Shown: one piece after another, positions 17,857 to 26,463 of the stretch | Layout: every line of letters starts with the position of its first letter | Numbering within the stretch: position 1 is the stretch's first letter | NCBI GenBank assembly: GCA_017308475.1 | Contig: JAFKEU010000005.1 | Span: 124,001 to 188,000, forward strand | DNA length: 64,000 nt | From: Alphaproteobacteria bacterium | GTDB lineage: Bacteria > Pseudomonadota > Alphaproteobacteria > Micropepsales > Micropepsaceae | Reading direction: 5' to 3' | The notes under the pieces: model-generated | The model's database searches: none | Told to the model about the DNA's origin: nothing | The model's input: the letters and a program-made list of their open reading frames with translations, nothing else | Translations under genes and position numbers: made by a program

Positions 17857-18726
17857 TCACTTGCCCCAGGTTGCGCCATTGGGAGCCAGGTCGGTCTGGC
17901 GGCGGCCGAAGCTGCGCCGCTCAGGCCCGCGATAAGGCGGATCGGGCAGAAGAATGCGCCTGTCCGCGCTGCCGCGCCGTTCCGGCCCCTCATAAAATGG
18001 CACCACGATCGGCGGAATGGCATCGCTTTCCTGCTCGACCTCCAGCAGTGAGCCTATCGCCAGATGGTCGGGCCTGAACTCGGGCAGCAGTGCCGGATCG
18101 CGGACGATGCGCGAAAGCTTGTCCTGCACATAGACCCAAAGATCGCTGATTTCGCGCGCGGAGGGCGAGCCTGGCACCACTTCGCCCACCGTGCGCCCGT
18201 CGATCATCGAGGCGGCGAAGTCCACGCGATGATGGATGGTCACCGGCGCCACGGTGCCATGCTGCGACAGGGCCACGGCGCTTTCGCCGGTTATGCGGGC
18301 GCGCGCCGTCGCCGCGTTGATGACGAAGATCACCGGCTTGCCGTGCCGCTCGGCGATGTCCACAGTGGCGCCCACCGCCCGCAGGTCGTGCGGGCTGGGC
18401 CGCGTGGGCACCAGCACCAGGTCGGCATGGGCGACGACGCGGCTGATGGACTGGGTGATTGCCGGCGGAGTGTCGATCACCGCAATCTTGACTCCCGCCT
18501 GTTCCAGGCCCGCCAACGCCTCTTCCAGGTCCATCAGCCCTGCCTTGACGAAATGCGGCTCGGGCGCCTGACGGGCGTTCCACCAATGCGCCAGGCTGCC
18601 CTGGGGGTCGGTGTCGATCAGCGCGATGGCGCCGGCGCCGGAGCGCTGCGCCTCCACAGCCAGATGCCCCGACAGCGTGGTCTTGCCCGAGCCGCCCTTC
18701 TGCGATGCAGCCACGATGGTGTACAT
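17857..18726 (-). CDS. Orphan ParA-family ATPase
   Basis: 289 residues. The deviant Walker A motif KGGSGKTT (residues 10-17) has the signature lysine; IDTDPQGS is the Walker A' region and VIDTPP the switch/Walker B. This is the ParA/MinD class that moves cargo by ATP-dependent gradients. No parB or parS is adjacent, so it is not the chromosome partition locus. The C-terminus has an unusual tail: the motif GPERR followed by a second RR occurs twice in the last 45 residues, a basic repeat that could bind DNA or membrane. It forms an operon with the small protein downstream. Confidence 0.85.
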   Translation of the reverse strand: MYTIVAASQKGGSGKTTLSGHLAVEAQRSGAGAIALIDTDPQGSLAHWWNARQAPEPHFVKAGLMDLEEALAGLEQAGVKIAVIDTPPAITQSISRVVAHADLVLVPTRPSPHDLRAVGATVDIAERHGKPVIFVINAATARARITGESAVALSQHGTVAPVTIHHRVDFAASMIDGRTVGEVVPGSPSAREISDLWVYVQDKLSRIVRDPALLPEFRPDHLAIGSLLEVEQESDAIPPIVVPFYEGPERRGSADRRILLPDPPYRGPERRSFGRRQTDLAPNGATWGK

Positions 18727-18832
18727 GCCGCAAACCCCAATCCTCGCGGCGATTTATGCGCCCCGGCGCATTGCGACAGGCTGAAGCGGAACGGCGCAAT
18801 TTGCGTCGAATTAGGCTGCAATTGTCGCCAGT

Positions 18833-19483
18833 TCAGACCCCGCGGAGCGCGATGCGCGCCTTGCGCCGCCACTGGCTGGCAAGGCCCGGCATATCGGCCA
18901 TGCGTTCCAGCTCCGCGCGCGTGGGCCGGCCGAAACTGACAATCTCGACCAGGCGGGCAAAGGGAAAATCCGGGTTGGGCCGTTCGGCCAGCGTGACCGT
19001 GTCGCCAGCGCCCAGGCTGCCGGGCCGGAGCACGCGGTAGTACCAGCCGGAAAATCCGCTTTGCACCATCCATTTGACCACGCGCGGCTCGCCCAGATGC
19101 AGCGCGAATTTGAAACAGGGCTGGCGCGGCTGACACACCTGAAGCAGCGCGCTGCCGACGGCATGGACATCGCCGGGGCAGATATCCGCCTCGGTCAGTC
19201 CCGCGATGGTGAGATTTTCGCCCATCGCGCCGTTCGCAAACCGTTCCCTGAGGGCGGGAAAGGCGTTGGCCCAGTCCGAGAAATGGACGGCCGCATAACC
19301 ATAGATCGCCTTTTCCGCCCCGCCATGCACCGTCAGATCGGCCTGCTGGTCGCCGTCAAGGCCCAGCGGGCCGGCCGCGATCGGTCCGGCGCGCGCCTGC
19401 TTGGCGATGGCACTGGGCACATCCTCGGGACCCAAGGGGCGGATGCGGCCAGTCTGGACGGAAAGAACAGTGACTTCGCTCAT
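18833..19483 (-). CDS. MOSC domain protein (YiiM-like)
   Basis: 216 residues. The MOSC core is present: LGLDGDQQADLTVHGG, the GENLTIAGLTEADICPGD block, and the key cysteine in CQPRQPCFK. MOSC proteins bind or transfer sulfur from the molybdenum cofactor or reduce N-hydroxylated compounds; YiiM-type members act on N-hydroxylated purines. It probably needs molybdenum cofactor. It stands alone between the ParA operon and the GFA gene, all on the same strand, with gaps too long for tight coupling. Confidence 0.87.
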   Translation of the reverse strand: MSEVTVLSVQTGRIRPLGPEDVPSAIAKQARAGPIAAGPLGLDGDQQADLTVHGGAEKAIYGYAAVHFSDWANAFPALRERFANGAMGENLTIAGLTEADICPGDVHAVGSALLQVCQPRQPCFKFALHLGEPRVVKWMVQSGFSGWYYRVLRPGSLGAGDTVTLAERPNPDFPFARLVEIVSFGRPTRAELERMADMPGLASQWRRKARIALRGV

Positions 19484-19539
19484 GCCGCCAGACTAGCGGT
19501 GCGGCGGCGGCGCGCAAGGATCGGCGCCGCCGTCTGCAC

Positions 19540-19968
19540 CTATTCGGTCATCGTCTCGCCGGAGCCGCCGAATTCGGAAGGAAAGTCCTTCAGCTTGGGC
19601 AGCCCGTCGCGCATTGGCAGCACCGTCTCGGCATAATTCACATGCACGCCAGGCGCGAAGGCGAGACCCTTGAGGATCGCTGGATACACGTCGGTCAGGC
19701 CAAGGCCCGGGTGGCGGGTCATCAGATGTCCGCCGCAGCGCGTGCAATAAAGGCGCTCGCTGGACGGGTTTTTGGTGAAGGCGCCCACGTTCCCGGCGCC
19801 GGAAACGATACGCACATCGGCGGGATTCCACAGACTGAAGGCGGTGACCGGCGCCGCCGACCAGGCGCGGCAGGAACTACAATGGCAATAACCCATCGCC
19901 GCCGGCGCGCCGGACACTTCGACCTCCACACTGCCGCAGAAACAGGCACCCTGATATGTCGTCATCAT
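19540..19968 (-). CDS. GFA-family zinc protein (Mss4-like fold)
   Basis: 142 residues. Seven cysteines are in the expected GFA arrangement: C9/C11, C28/C30/C33 (CHCSSC) and C75/C78 (CTRCGG). The family is named after glutathione-dependent formaldehyde-activating enzyme and binds two zinc ions, one structural; most members have no proven substrate. A second ATG follows immediately, so the true start may be one codon later. It is followed by the MOSC gene on the same strand. Confidence 0.87.
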   Translation of the reverse strand: MMTTYQGACFCGSVEVEVSGAPAAMGYCHCSSCRAWSAAPVTAFSLWNPADVRIVSGAGNVGAFTKNPSSERLYCTRCGGHLMTRHPGLGLTDVYPAILKGLAFAPGVHVNYAETVLPMRDGLPKLKDFPSEFGGSGETMTE

Positions 19969-19992
19969 GTCACTCCTTCCAAACCGGAATCA

Positions 19993-20289
19993 TCATTGGC
20001 CGGCGTCCGCCAGCAGGGGCCGGCTGACCGAAGCCATCGCCCGCTGCACCGCGCCGGAGACGCAGGCCTGATAGGGACGGAAGCGGGGCGAACGCAGGTC
20101 GGGCTCCGGCCCACAGACGGTGTGGGCGGCCAGTTTGAGGCGCCACCGCAGCACCTGCCTGCCCTGGGCGCTGGTCAGGTTGAGGTCGCCATAACGCACC
20201 GCGACATGGCTGGTGAGGACAGGGGAGGCATGAATCTGTGGGGTTGCAAGAACGATGATGGCAAAGGAAGCAAATGCGATGTTTCTCAT
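19993..20289 (-). CDS. UrcA family exported protein
   Basis: 98 residues with a signal peptide (MRNIAFASFAIIVLATPQIHA-S). The mature part has the UrcA pattern: VRYGDLNLTSAQGRQVLRWRL followed by two cysteines (VCGPE and ACVSGAV) that can form a disulfide. This short periplasmic family is common in Caulobacterales, Sphingomonadales and relatives and has no known function. It ends 24 bases before the GFA start. Confidence 0.83.
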   Translation of the reverse strand: MRNIAFASFAIIVLATPQIHASPVLTSHVAVRYGDLNLTSAQGRQVLRWRLKLAAHTVCGPEPDLRSPRFRPYQACVSGAVQRAMASVSRPLLADAGQ

Positions 20290-20343
20290 CTTGGTGTCCC
20301 GTCTGTCTGGGTTGAATTTGGCGGAGCGGCGTTTTTCGCTCTC

Positions 20344-21207
20344 TCATGAATTCTTGATGATCACCGCTTCGAGATAGGCGGAAGGAACGACTATCGTTGC
20401 GTCATCGGAGCGGTTGAAGCGCCCGATCAGAAGCGCGATCTCTTCCGCCAGCGCCTTCTGCGCCGGCGGTTCGAGCGCCGCGAAGGCCTTGAGCATCGGC
20501 CCATAATAGGTACGGAAAATCTCGATCCAGTGCGCCGCGGACCGGTAGCGGAAGACGAAATCCTTCTGCCGCACCGTGATGGCCGAGGCCGCGGTACCGA
20601 ACAGCTCTTTCAGGTGTTTGCCCGTGCCCCACAGGGCAGGCGACTTCAGCGCGGGCGGCGGCGGCACATGGCGGCCGATCAGCCTGAACAGCTCGCCGAT
20701 GAAGCTGTCGGGCGTCCAGTTGGCCAGGCCGATCCGACCGCCGGCGCGGCAGACCCGCAGCATCTCCTGGGCCGGCTTTTCATGATCGGGCGTGAACATC
20801 GCGCCGAAGGTGGACGTCACCACGTCGAAGCTGGCATCGGCGAACGGCAGCGCCTCGGCATCGGCGACGCGGAAATCCATCTCCAGACCCTCCGCACGGG
20901 CGCGTTCGGCAGCGCGCGCCAGAAGCGCGGGAACATAGTCGCTGGCGGTGACGCGGCAGAAGCGGCGCGCCGCCGCCAGGGCGGCATTGCCGGTGCCGGC
21001 CGCCACGTCCAGCACGTCCTCGCCGGCGCGAACATCCAGCGATTCGCACAGTTCCTCGCCCACGATCTGCACGGTGGTGCCGATGACGGCATAGTCGCCC
21101 GACGCCCAGGTGGCCTGCTGGCGCGTCTTGACCGGGCTGAGCGGCAGTTCTTCCATTCCGGCATTGACGGCGGCGCCGGTGGCCGGGCAGCTGATCTTGT
21201 TCAACAT
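20344..21207 (-). CDS. Class I SAM-dependent methyltransferase
   Basis: 287 residues. Motif I is DVLDVAAGTGNAALAAA (around residues 64-80), followed by the acidic loop (ASDYVPALLARA) and DAEALPFADASFDVV, the UbiE/COQ5-like pattern. The substrate is unknown; small metabolites or lipids are typical. Divergent from it is an AraC regulator at 21378, with 170 bases between the starts, so the regulator probably controls this gene. Confidence 0.83.
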   Translation of the reverse strand: MLNKISCPATGAAVNAGMEELPLSPVKTRQQATWASGDYAVIGTTVQIVGEELCESLDVRAGEDVLDVAAGTGNAALAAARRFCRVTASDYVPALLARAAERARAEGLEMDFRVADAEALPFADASFDVVTSTFGAMFTPDHEKPAQEMLRVCRAGGRIGLANWTPDSFIGELFRLIGRHVPPPPALKSPALWGTGKHLKELFGTAASAITVRQKDFVFRYRSAAHWIEIFRTYYGPMLKAFAALEPPAQKALAEEIALLIGRFNRSDDATIVVPSAYLEAVIIKNS

Positions 21208-21377
21208 CTCTGGTGTCCTTCCCGTTTCTGTGATTTATCTGCCCGCGGTTATGTCTTGCCGCGGCGTGGTGCGGTATGGCTCCGCTGCTGCCAGTCATGA
21301 CCGAAAGTCCGGATCGCACCCCCGTCTTTGCAGATCCGCCGCAGTATTTGACCGCAATTCCGTGAAGCAGATTTGTC

Positions 21378-22379
21378 GTGAGCGCCGATACCCTGTCCGA
21401 CGTGCTTGAAGCGGTGCGCCTGAAGTCCGCCGTGTTCTTCGACGTCGACACCAGCGCGCCGTGGGCCGCCGAAACGCCGAACGCCGCCGTCATTGGCCCG
21501 GCGGTGATGCCTGGCGCCGGACACGTCATCGAATATCATGTGCTGGCCAGCGGCACCTGCTGGGCAGCGCCCGTCGATTTCGAGGCGCCACCCGTCTTGC
21601 TGCGGGCGGGCGATGTGGTCGCCTTTCCCCACGGCGACGCCCATGTGATGTCGAGCGCGCCGGGCCTGCGCGGCGAAGAGGATCTGGAGCGCTTCCGCCA
21701 GCCTGACGATGCTGAACAACTGCCCTTCCTGGTCAACCTGAATGGCGGCGGCGCGGAGCGGGCTCATCTGGTGTGCGGCTTCCTGGGCTGCGATGCCCGC
21801 CCCTTCAATCCCCTGCTGGATGCGCTTCCGCGCATCCTGCATCTGCGCAGCGCCGATGATGCTGCCTCGCGCGCGGTCGCCGAACTTGCGCGCCTGGCGG
21901 TCAAGGAAGCGAAAGACAGACGCGCCGGCTCGGGTACCATGTTGTCGCGGCTGGGCGAACTGATGTTCGTGGAGCTGGTGCGCCGCTATGTCGAAACCCT
22001 GCCTGCGGACAGCAGCGGATGGCTGGCGGGCCTGCGCGATCGCCATGTCGGGCGGGCGCTGAACCTGCTGCATGGGGAGCCGCGCCGGGCCTGGACGCTG
22101 GACATGCTGGCGCGCGAGACCGGACTTTCGCGCTCCTCGCTGGTGGAGCGATTCTCCGCCTTCGCCGGCGCGCCACCCATGCAATATCTGCAAAAGTGGC
22201 GACTGCAGCTGGCGGCGCGCCAGCTTGCCGACAGCAGCGATAGCATCGCCACCGTGGCAGAGCGCGCCGGCTATGATTCGGAAGCCGCTTTCAGCCGCGC
22301 CTTCCGCAAGATGGCGGGCATGCCGCCGGCAGCCTGGCGCAACGCCGCGACCGGAAAGGTCGGGGTCAGGGCGCGCTGA
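21378..22379 (+). CDS. AraC-family transcriptional regulator with N-terminal cupin
   Basis: 333 residues starting at GTG. The N-terminal 180 residues are a cupin sensor domain (GHVIEYHVLASG, AGDVVAFPHGDAHV). The C-terminal 100 residues hold two AraC-type helix-turn-helix motifs (TLDMLARETGLSRSSLVERF and DSIATVAERAGYDSEAAFSRAF), ending with the expected GMPPAAWR. It probably senses a small molecule and activates the divergent methyltransferase gene. Its last 14 bases overlap the 3' end of the convergent oxidoreductase ORF. Confidence 0.87.
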   Translation: MSADTLSDVLEAVRLKSAVFFDVDTSAPWAAETPNAAVIGPAVMPGAGHVIEYHVLASGTCWAAPVDFEAPPVLLRAGDVVAFPHGDAHVMSSAPGLRGEEDLERFRQPDDAEQLPFLVNLNGGGAERAHLVCGFLGCDARPFNPLLDALPRILHLRSADDAASRAVAELARLAVKEAKDRRAGSGTMLSRLGELMFVELVRRYVETLPADSSGWLAGLRDRHVGRALNLLHGEPRRAWTLDMLARETGLSRSSLVERFSAFAGAPPMQYLQKWRLQLAARQLADSSDSIATVAERAGYDSEAAFSRAFRKMAGMPPAAWRNAATGKVGVRAR

Positions 22380-24258
22380 CCGCAAAGCTGCGCGGCGCGC
22401 AGTTTCGGCCCGACTGGCTTGCCTCGGCGACGGCGAGGGTGGCCGCCAGCGTGCGCGCCCCGTCCAGCACGCTGACCATGGGCGGTTCATCCAGCCGCAC
22501 CAGGCGCTGGAAATGCCCCAGTTGCGCCACGAAGGGATCGTGATACGGCACTGCGATGTCTTCCCCGGCGATGGGCCTGTCCCAACCGATCTCGCCAGGG
22601 ATGGCGGGCCCCCAGCGGCGCAGCACGGGAAGCTCAAGACTGCCGTTGGTACCGATCAGCCGGTAGCTGCTCTGGCCGCTATAGGGAAAGCTAGGATTTT
22701 CGCCGCTGCCCTGTTCAATGGTCCAGGGCGACAACCCTGCGTCGGTACAGGTCAGTGTGGCCAGACATCCGCTATCGAATTGGAAAAGCGCGGCCGCCGT
22801 GTCCTCCACCGCAAAGCCGCGCAGCGCATTGCCGCTGATGCCGCCGACCAGCCGCACCTCGCCGCACAGATGGCGCAGGAGGTCTATTTCGTGAATGGCA
22901 TTGATCAGAAGCGGCCCGCCGCCCGGCTGGGTGCGCCAGGGGGTGTTGAAATAGGGATCGGGCTTGCGCGTGGCCCATACCACCGAAGCGGCAACCATCC
23001 GGCCCAGCGCGCCCTCCGCGATCAGCGCGCGCGCCTTCCGCACCGCTGCCAGATAGCGCCGGTGGTGACCGACCAGCGTGCGCGCGCCGCTTGCATGCAC
23101 CGCATCCACCAGCGCGGCGGCCTCCTCCAGCGTGGCGGTCACCGGTTTTTCGACCAGGAAATGGATGCCGCGCCCGGCGCACAAGCGGCCGTGACGAAGG
23201 TGCAGGCCGTTGGGCGTGGCGATGATGACGGCTTCCGGTTTCGCCGCATCCAGCATGCGGCGCTCGTCGGTGAACCACTCGGCAGCGCCCAACGCCAGCG
23301 CGGAGGGATCGGCGGCCGGATCGGCCACCGCCACAAGTTCCGCCGTCTGCGGCATGGAAAGGATGGTGGCGATATGCCGGCGGCCGACGAGCCCAGCGCC
23401 CATCACCGCCATTCGCAATGGCCTCATGCGTGGGTTCCCTGATATTGCTGTGTTATCCTGCGCGCCGCTTGCAGAAGACGGCGGGCGTGCGCCAGCGGCT
23501 CGGTCCCCCGGAGGCCTGGGCACTTCGATGCTGGCCACGCACAAAGGCGGCATCGCCTCCAGCAGCGGACCCAGCGGGAATTCGCCCTCACCCGGCGCCA
23601 GGCGGTTGGTGCGCGCTTCAACGATCAGCGCCTCGCGCCCGACGGGACCCCGAAGCGGCCCGTCGCACAATTGCACATAGCCCAGAAAGTCCGGTGGTGC
23701 GGCCGCCAGCGCGGTCACATCGTCGCCGGCGCGCATCCAGTGCAGCGCATCGACCAGGACATTCACGTTCGGTTGGCCCGCCGCCTGAACAATGGCGACG
23801 GCGGCCGCCAGCGAGCGGACGCCTGAGAACACCATATATTCCAGGTCCAGCATCAGCGTCAGTGGCGCCGCCAGTTCGGCAAGCCGCGCCAGCCTGGCGG
23901 CGCAAAGGCCGGGATCGTCGCTGTCTGAAATCACCTTCACGCGCCGTGCGCCCAGAAAGGCTGCCGCTTCCAGCAGCGGCACATGATCTTCGGGACGGGT
24001 TTGCGCGTCGATGCGGATAATCTCCACGTCCCATATCTGAAGTCCGCAGGCCCTCAGGATGGGCAGAAGCTGGCGGCACAGCGCCATCCGTTCGGATCGC
24101 GAATAGGTGGGATCGCTGGGCGTGGCGGGCGACAGCCTGAGGTCGGCCAGGTCGAATCCCGCGGCGGCGGCGATCTGCACCAGTTCGCCCGGCGCGCAGC
24201 CGATCAGGCTGAGATGGGCCAGCGACAAAGGCCTTTGGGATTGCGCGGCAACCGGCAT
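22366..24258 (-). CDS. TIM-barrel sugar isomerase/epimerase joined to Gfo/Idh/MocA oxidoreductase (probable frameshift fusion)
   Basis: As given this is one 630-residue frame. Residues 1-250 are a sugar-phosphate isomerase/epimerase-type TIM barrel (LIGCAPGELVQIAAAAGFD, MLDLEYMVFSG). From residue 278, MRPLRMAVMGAGLVGRRH starts a complete Gfo/Idh/MocA NAD(P)-dependent sugar oxidoreductase with the FLVEKPVTAT motif and NAIHEIDLL block. Residues 251-277 fit neither family. Removing one G from the G5 tract at 23505-23509 gives a normal isomerase C-terminus (TEPLAHARRLLQAARRI) ending in a TGA that overlaps the oxidoreductase ATG at 23425-23427. So the pair is probably two coupled genes, 23424-24258 and 22366-23427, joined by an indel or sequencing error. 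Both act on sugars or inositols. Confidence 0.75.
   Translation of the reverse strand: MPVAAQSQRPLSLAHLSLIGCAPGELVQIAAAAGFDLADLRLSPATPSDPTYSRSERMALCRQLLPILRACGLQIWDVEIIRIDAQTRPEDHVPLLEAAAFLGARRVKVISDSDDPGLCAARLARLAELAAPLTLMLDLEYMVFSGVRSLAAAVAIVQAAGQPNVNVLVDALHWMRAGDDVTALAAAPPDFLGYVQLCDGPLRGPVGREALIVEARTNRLAPGEGEFPLGPLLEAMPPLCVASIEVPRPPGDRAAGARPPSSASGAQDNTAISGNPRMRPLRMAVMGAGLVGRRHIATILSMPQTAELVAVADPAADPSALALGAAEWFTDERRMLDAAKPEAVIIATPNGLHLRHGRLCAGRGIHFLVEKPVTATLEEAAALVDAVHASGARTLVGHHRRYLAAVRKARALIAEGALGRMVAASVVWATRKPDPYFNTPWRTQPGGGPLLINAIHEIDLLRHLCGEVRLVGGISGNALRGFAVEDTAAALFQFDSGCLATLTCTDAGLSPWTIEQGSGENPSFPYSGQSSYRLIGTNGSLELPVLRRWGPAIPGEIGWDRPIAGEDIAVPYHDPFVAQLGHFQRLVRLDEPPMVSVLDGARTLAATLAVAEASQSGRNCAPRSFAVSAP
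23505..23509 (-). other. Suspected one-base frameshift in a homopolymer
   Basis: Five C on the plus strand (GGGGG in the coding sense). With four, the upstream TIM-barrel gene would end normally in an ATGA overlap with the oxidoreductase start. Confidence 0.65.
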
Positions 24259-24329
24259 GACGGCGTTGGACGCCTCTTATTGTTATGGCACGACCCTATC
24301 GCGGCTTTGTGCGAACCGGAAGCCCTGGA

Positions 24330-24968
24330 TCAGGAGGCACTGATTTCCGCCAGCGCGGCATATCCCCCCAGAATCTGGCGGAAGCGGCACGATTGGCCGT
24401 GGGCGGCGGCGACAGCGCGGGCGCAGACTTCCAGCTCCAGGCGCGGCGTCACCGAGAAATGCGCCAGCCAGGCAAACAAGGTCTTGCGGAAGATGGCGGG
24501 AAGGCCCGCCTGGTTGCCGAAATCGGCGATGTGCAGCGATCCGCCCGGAGCCACCAGTGCGGCGGCATGATCCAGTGCCGCCTGCCATCCCGGAATCATC
24601 GACAGGGCATAGGAGATCACCACCCGGTCGAACCGGGACACGCCAAAGAGTGCCTGCGGATCGAAGTTTGTTGCATCGCCCTCGGCCACAAGCACGGCTG
24701 CATCTTCGCGCGCGATCGAGGCACGTGCCGTTTCAAGCATGGCAGCGGAGATATCGACGCCATAACATTGCGCACCCCGATAGCGCCGCGCGATGCACAG
24801 AAGGTTGCGCGCGGTGCCGCAGCCGATTTCCAGCACCCGCCCGCCAGCGGGCACATGCAGGGCGCGGATCAACGGATCGCGGCCCAGAAGATAGGGCTTT
24901 CGGGTGACATCATAGATGTGGCGCTGGAAGCGGTAGACCGCATCCATGTGCGCCGCATGGCCGCTCAT
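24330..24968 (-). CDS. btaB: Betaine lipid synthase N-methyltransferase BtaB
   Basis: 212 residues, close to the usual size. The N-terminus (MDAVYRFQRHIYDVTRKPYLLGRD) is characteristic of BtaB, and SAM motif I is VLEIGCGTARNLL. It adds three methyl groups to diacylglyceryl-homoserine, giving the betaine lipid DGTS. Its ATG overlaps the btaA stop by four bases (ATGA), and the pairing with a DUF3419 protein makes the assignment firm. It acts at the inner membrane. Expression probably follows btaA, under the Pho-box region at 26255-26293. Confidence 0.9.
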   Translation of the reverse strand: MSGHAAHMDAVYRFQRHIYDVTRKPYLLGRDPLIRALHVPAGGRVLEIGCGTARNLLCIARRYRGAQCYGVDISAAMLETARASIAREDAAVLVAEGDATNFDPQALFGVSRFDRVVISYALSMIPGWQAALDHAAALVAPGGSLHIADFGNQAGLPAIFRKTLFAWLAHFSVTPRLELEVCARAVAAAHGQSCRFRQILGGYAALAEISAS

Positions 24969-26197
24969 GCGCCGTTGCGCGTATAGAGATGGAAGCCGCC
25001 ATAGATGGAAGAGCGGTCGCGGGCATTCAGTTCGCAGCTTTTCGCATCGTGATAGGTCCAGCGTGACAGGATGACTTCGGGCACGCGTCCCGGCAGCAGC
25101 CGCTCGTCGGCGGCGGTGCGGAAGATCACGCGCGCGCCCGGCACGGCGGTACGGTCGATCTGGCGCCACAATTCGGTCAGCTGGTGGCTATTCATCCAGT
25201 CCTGCGCGTCCAGAAGCACGAAACCGTCGACCGTGGCGCGCGGCTGGCCGGCCAGGTATTCCGTCATGGAGGCATGGCGTACATCGACGCACGAGGCGCG
25301 GGCACGGATCGCCTCGAAATTCGCCGCTTCCAGATAGGGCGGCAGCGCGCCGTCATCTGCGCCATAGCCGCGGCCAAAGGCCTGGCGGGCGAAGTAGTTG
25401 TCCTTCAGCGCGAAGCCGCAGGCCAGCTTTTCCACCCGCTGGCGCAGCACCTCATGCATGTCGCTGCCGCCGGCAAGCGCCTCATATTGCGCCGGGGGAA
25501 TGCCCAGGCCGTAAAGCGAGGCCGGATTTTTGAGGATCCAGCGCAGCAGCGGCTTGTCGAAGGCCGGCGCGATCACCTGGTCGAACAGGCGGCGCTGCTC
25601 CTCCAGGCTCTGGGCGCGGGCGAGGACCCCGGCGTCCACCCCCAGCACCTTGCCCAGCATATGGGCGGCGCCAATGAACTGGCCCAGAAGACCGGTGCGA
25701 TAAAAACCGCGGGCAAAGGCGCCGATGCGGCGGCGGCCGAATATGTCGCGCGCTTGCCAGTAGCGGCGGGAAGCCGGGTCCAGATGTGGCGCAACGAAGC
25801 GGTCGTAATTGCGGATATTGGCAGGGCGGTCGGCCAGGATGAAGAAGTCGGCGAATTCGCGATAGCCGGGCAGGTGCCGGGCAGCGGCGAGCTTCAGCCG
25901 GTTCAGCGCCACATGGGCATGGTTGAGATCGACGGCGGTGACGCGGCCGGGCGACTGGGTGAGATAGGACAGGATGTTGCAGCCGCCCGAGGCGATCGCC
26001 ACCAGATGATCGCCGGGCCGGATGGCCAGCGCTTCCATGTCGATCAGGGGGTCTTCCCAGATCTGCGGATAGACCAGACCCCGGAAAGCGGCCGTGAACA
26101 TGCGCTCCCGCAGGGAGGGCACGGTGAGAAGACCATTGCCATAGACTGCCCGCTCCAGCCGGACTTGCGTGGCCTGTCTGGTACCTGCTGCGGACAT
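24965..26197 (-). CDS. btaA: S-adenosylmethionine:diacylglycerol 3-amino-3-carboxypropyl transferase BtaA
   Basis: 410 residues, a DUF3419 protein. Recognisable blocks are RGLVYPQIWEDPLIDMEAL near the N-terminus, the SAM-binding VAIASGGCNILSYLT, TAVDLNHAHVALNRLKL, and DAQDWM toward the C-terminus. It transfers the aminocarboxypropyl group of SAM to diacylglycerol, making diacylglyceryl-homoserine, the substrate of BtaB. The frame opens at 26473, but the ATG at 26195-26197 has GGAGG five bases before it. Phosphorus-free betaine lipids replace phospholipids when phosphate is scarce, which fits the Pho-like repeats just upstream. Confidence 0.93.
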   Translation of the reverse strand: MSAAGTRQATQVRLERAVYGNGLLTVPSLRERMFTAAFRGLVYPQIWEDPLIDMEALAIRPGDHLVAIASGGCNILSYLTQSPGRVTAVDLNHAHVALNRLKLAAARHLPGYREFADFFILADRPANIRNYDRFVAPHLDPASRRYWQARDIFGRRRIGAFARGFYRTGLLGQFIGAAHMLGKVLGVDAGVLARAQSLEEQRRLFDQVIAPAFDKPLLRWILKNPASLYGLGIPPAQYEALAGGSDMHEVLRQRVEKLACGFALKDNYFARQAFGRGYGADDGALPPYLEAANFEAIRARASCVDVRHASMTEYLAGQPRATVDGFVLLDAQDWMNSHQLTELWRQIDRTAVPGARVIFRTAADERLLPGRVPEVILSRWTYHDAKSCELNARDRSSIYGGFHLYTRNGA

Positions 26198-26254
26198 GAT
26201 GCCTCCGGAAATTGCCGACGCGCCGGCCAATTCTTCGGCACCTAGCCGCTTCGC

Positions 26255-26293
26255 GTGACGATCACGTGACGCAAGCGGTGACAGGTGCGTGAC
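26255..26293 (-). promoter_or_regulatory. Two tandem Pho boxes upstream of btaA
   Basis: On the minus strand GTCAC occurs four times with spacings of 11, 12 and 11 bases (plus-strand GTGAC at 26255, 26266, 26278 and 26289). The PhoB site is a direct repeat of CTGTCAY with 11-base period; the right-hand pair reads TTGTCAC-N4-CTGTCAC, a close match. It lies about 58-98 bases before the btaA ATG, and could also serve the divergent gene at 26464. Confidence 0.75.
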
Positions 26294-26463
26294 AAGCGGG
26301 CTCTCCCATTGGGAAACGGTCTCGCCACCCCGGCTTTGCAGCCAAGCCGGCCACAGACGTCCTGGGCCCGCGATCCATCCGGTGCGGCGGGCGCCGTTTC
26401 GGAAAGGGGGAAAAGCGTGATAGAGTTTAAACTTGCGCGGTCCCAAGCTGAAAGGCGGCGGCG

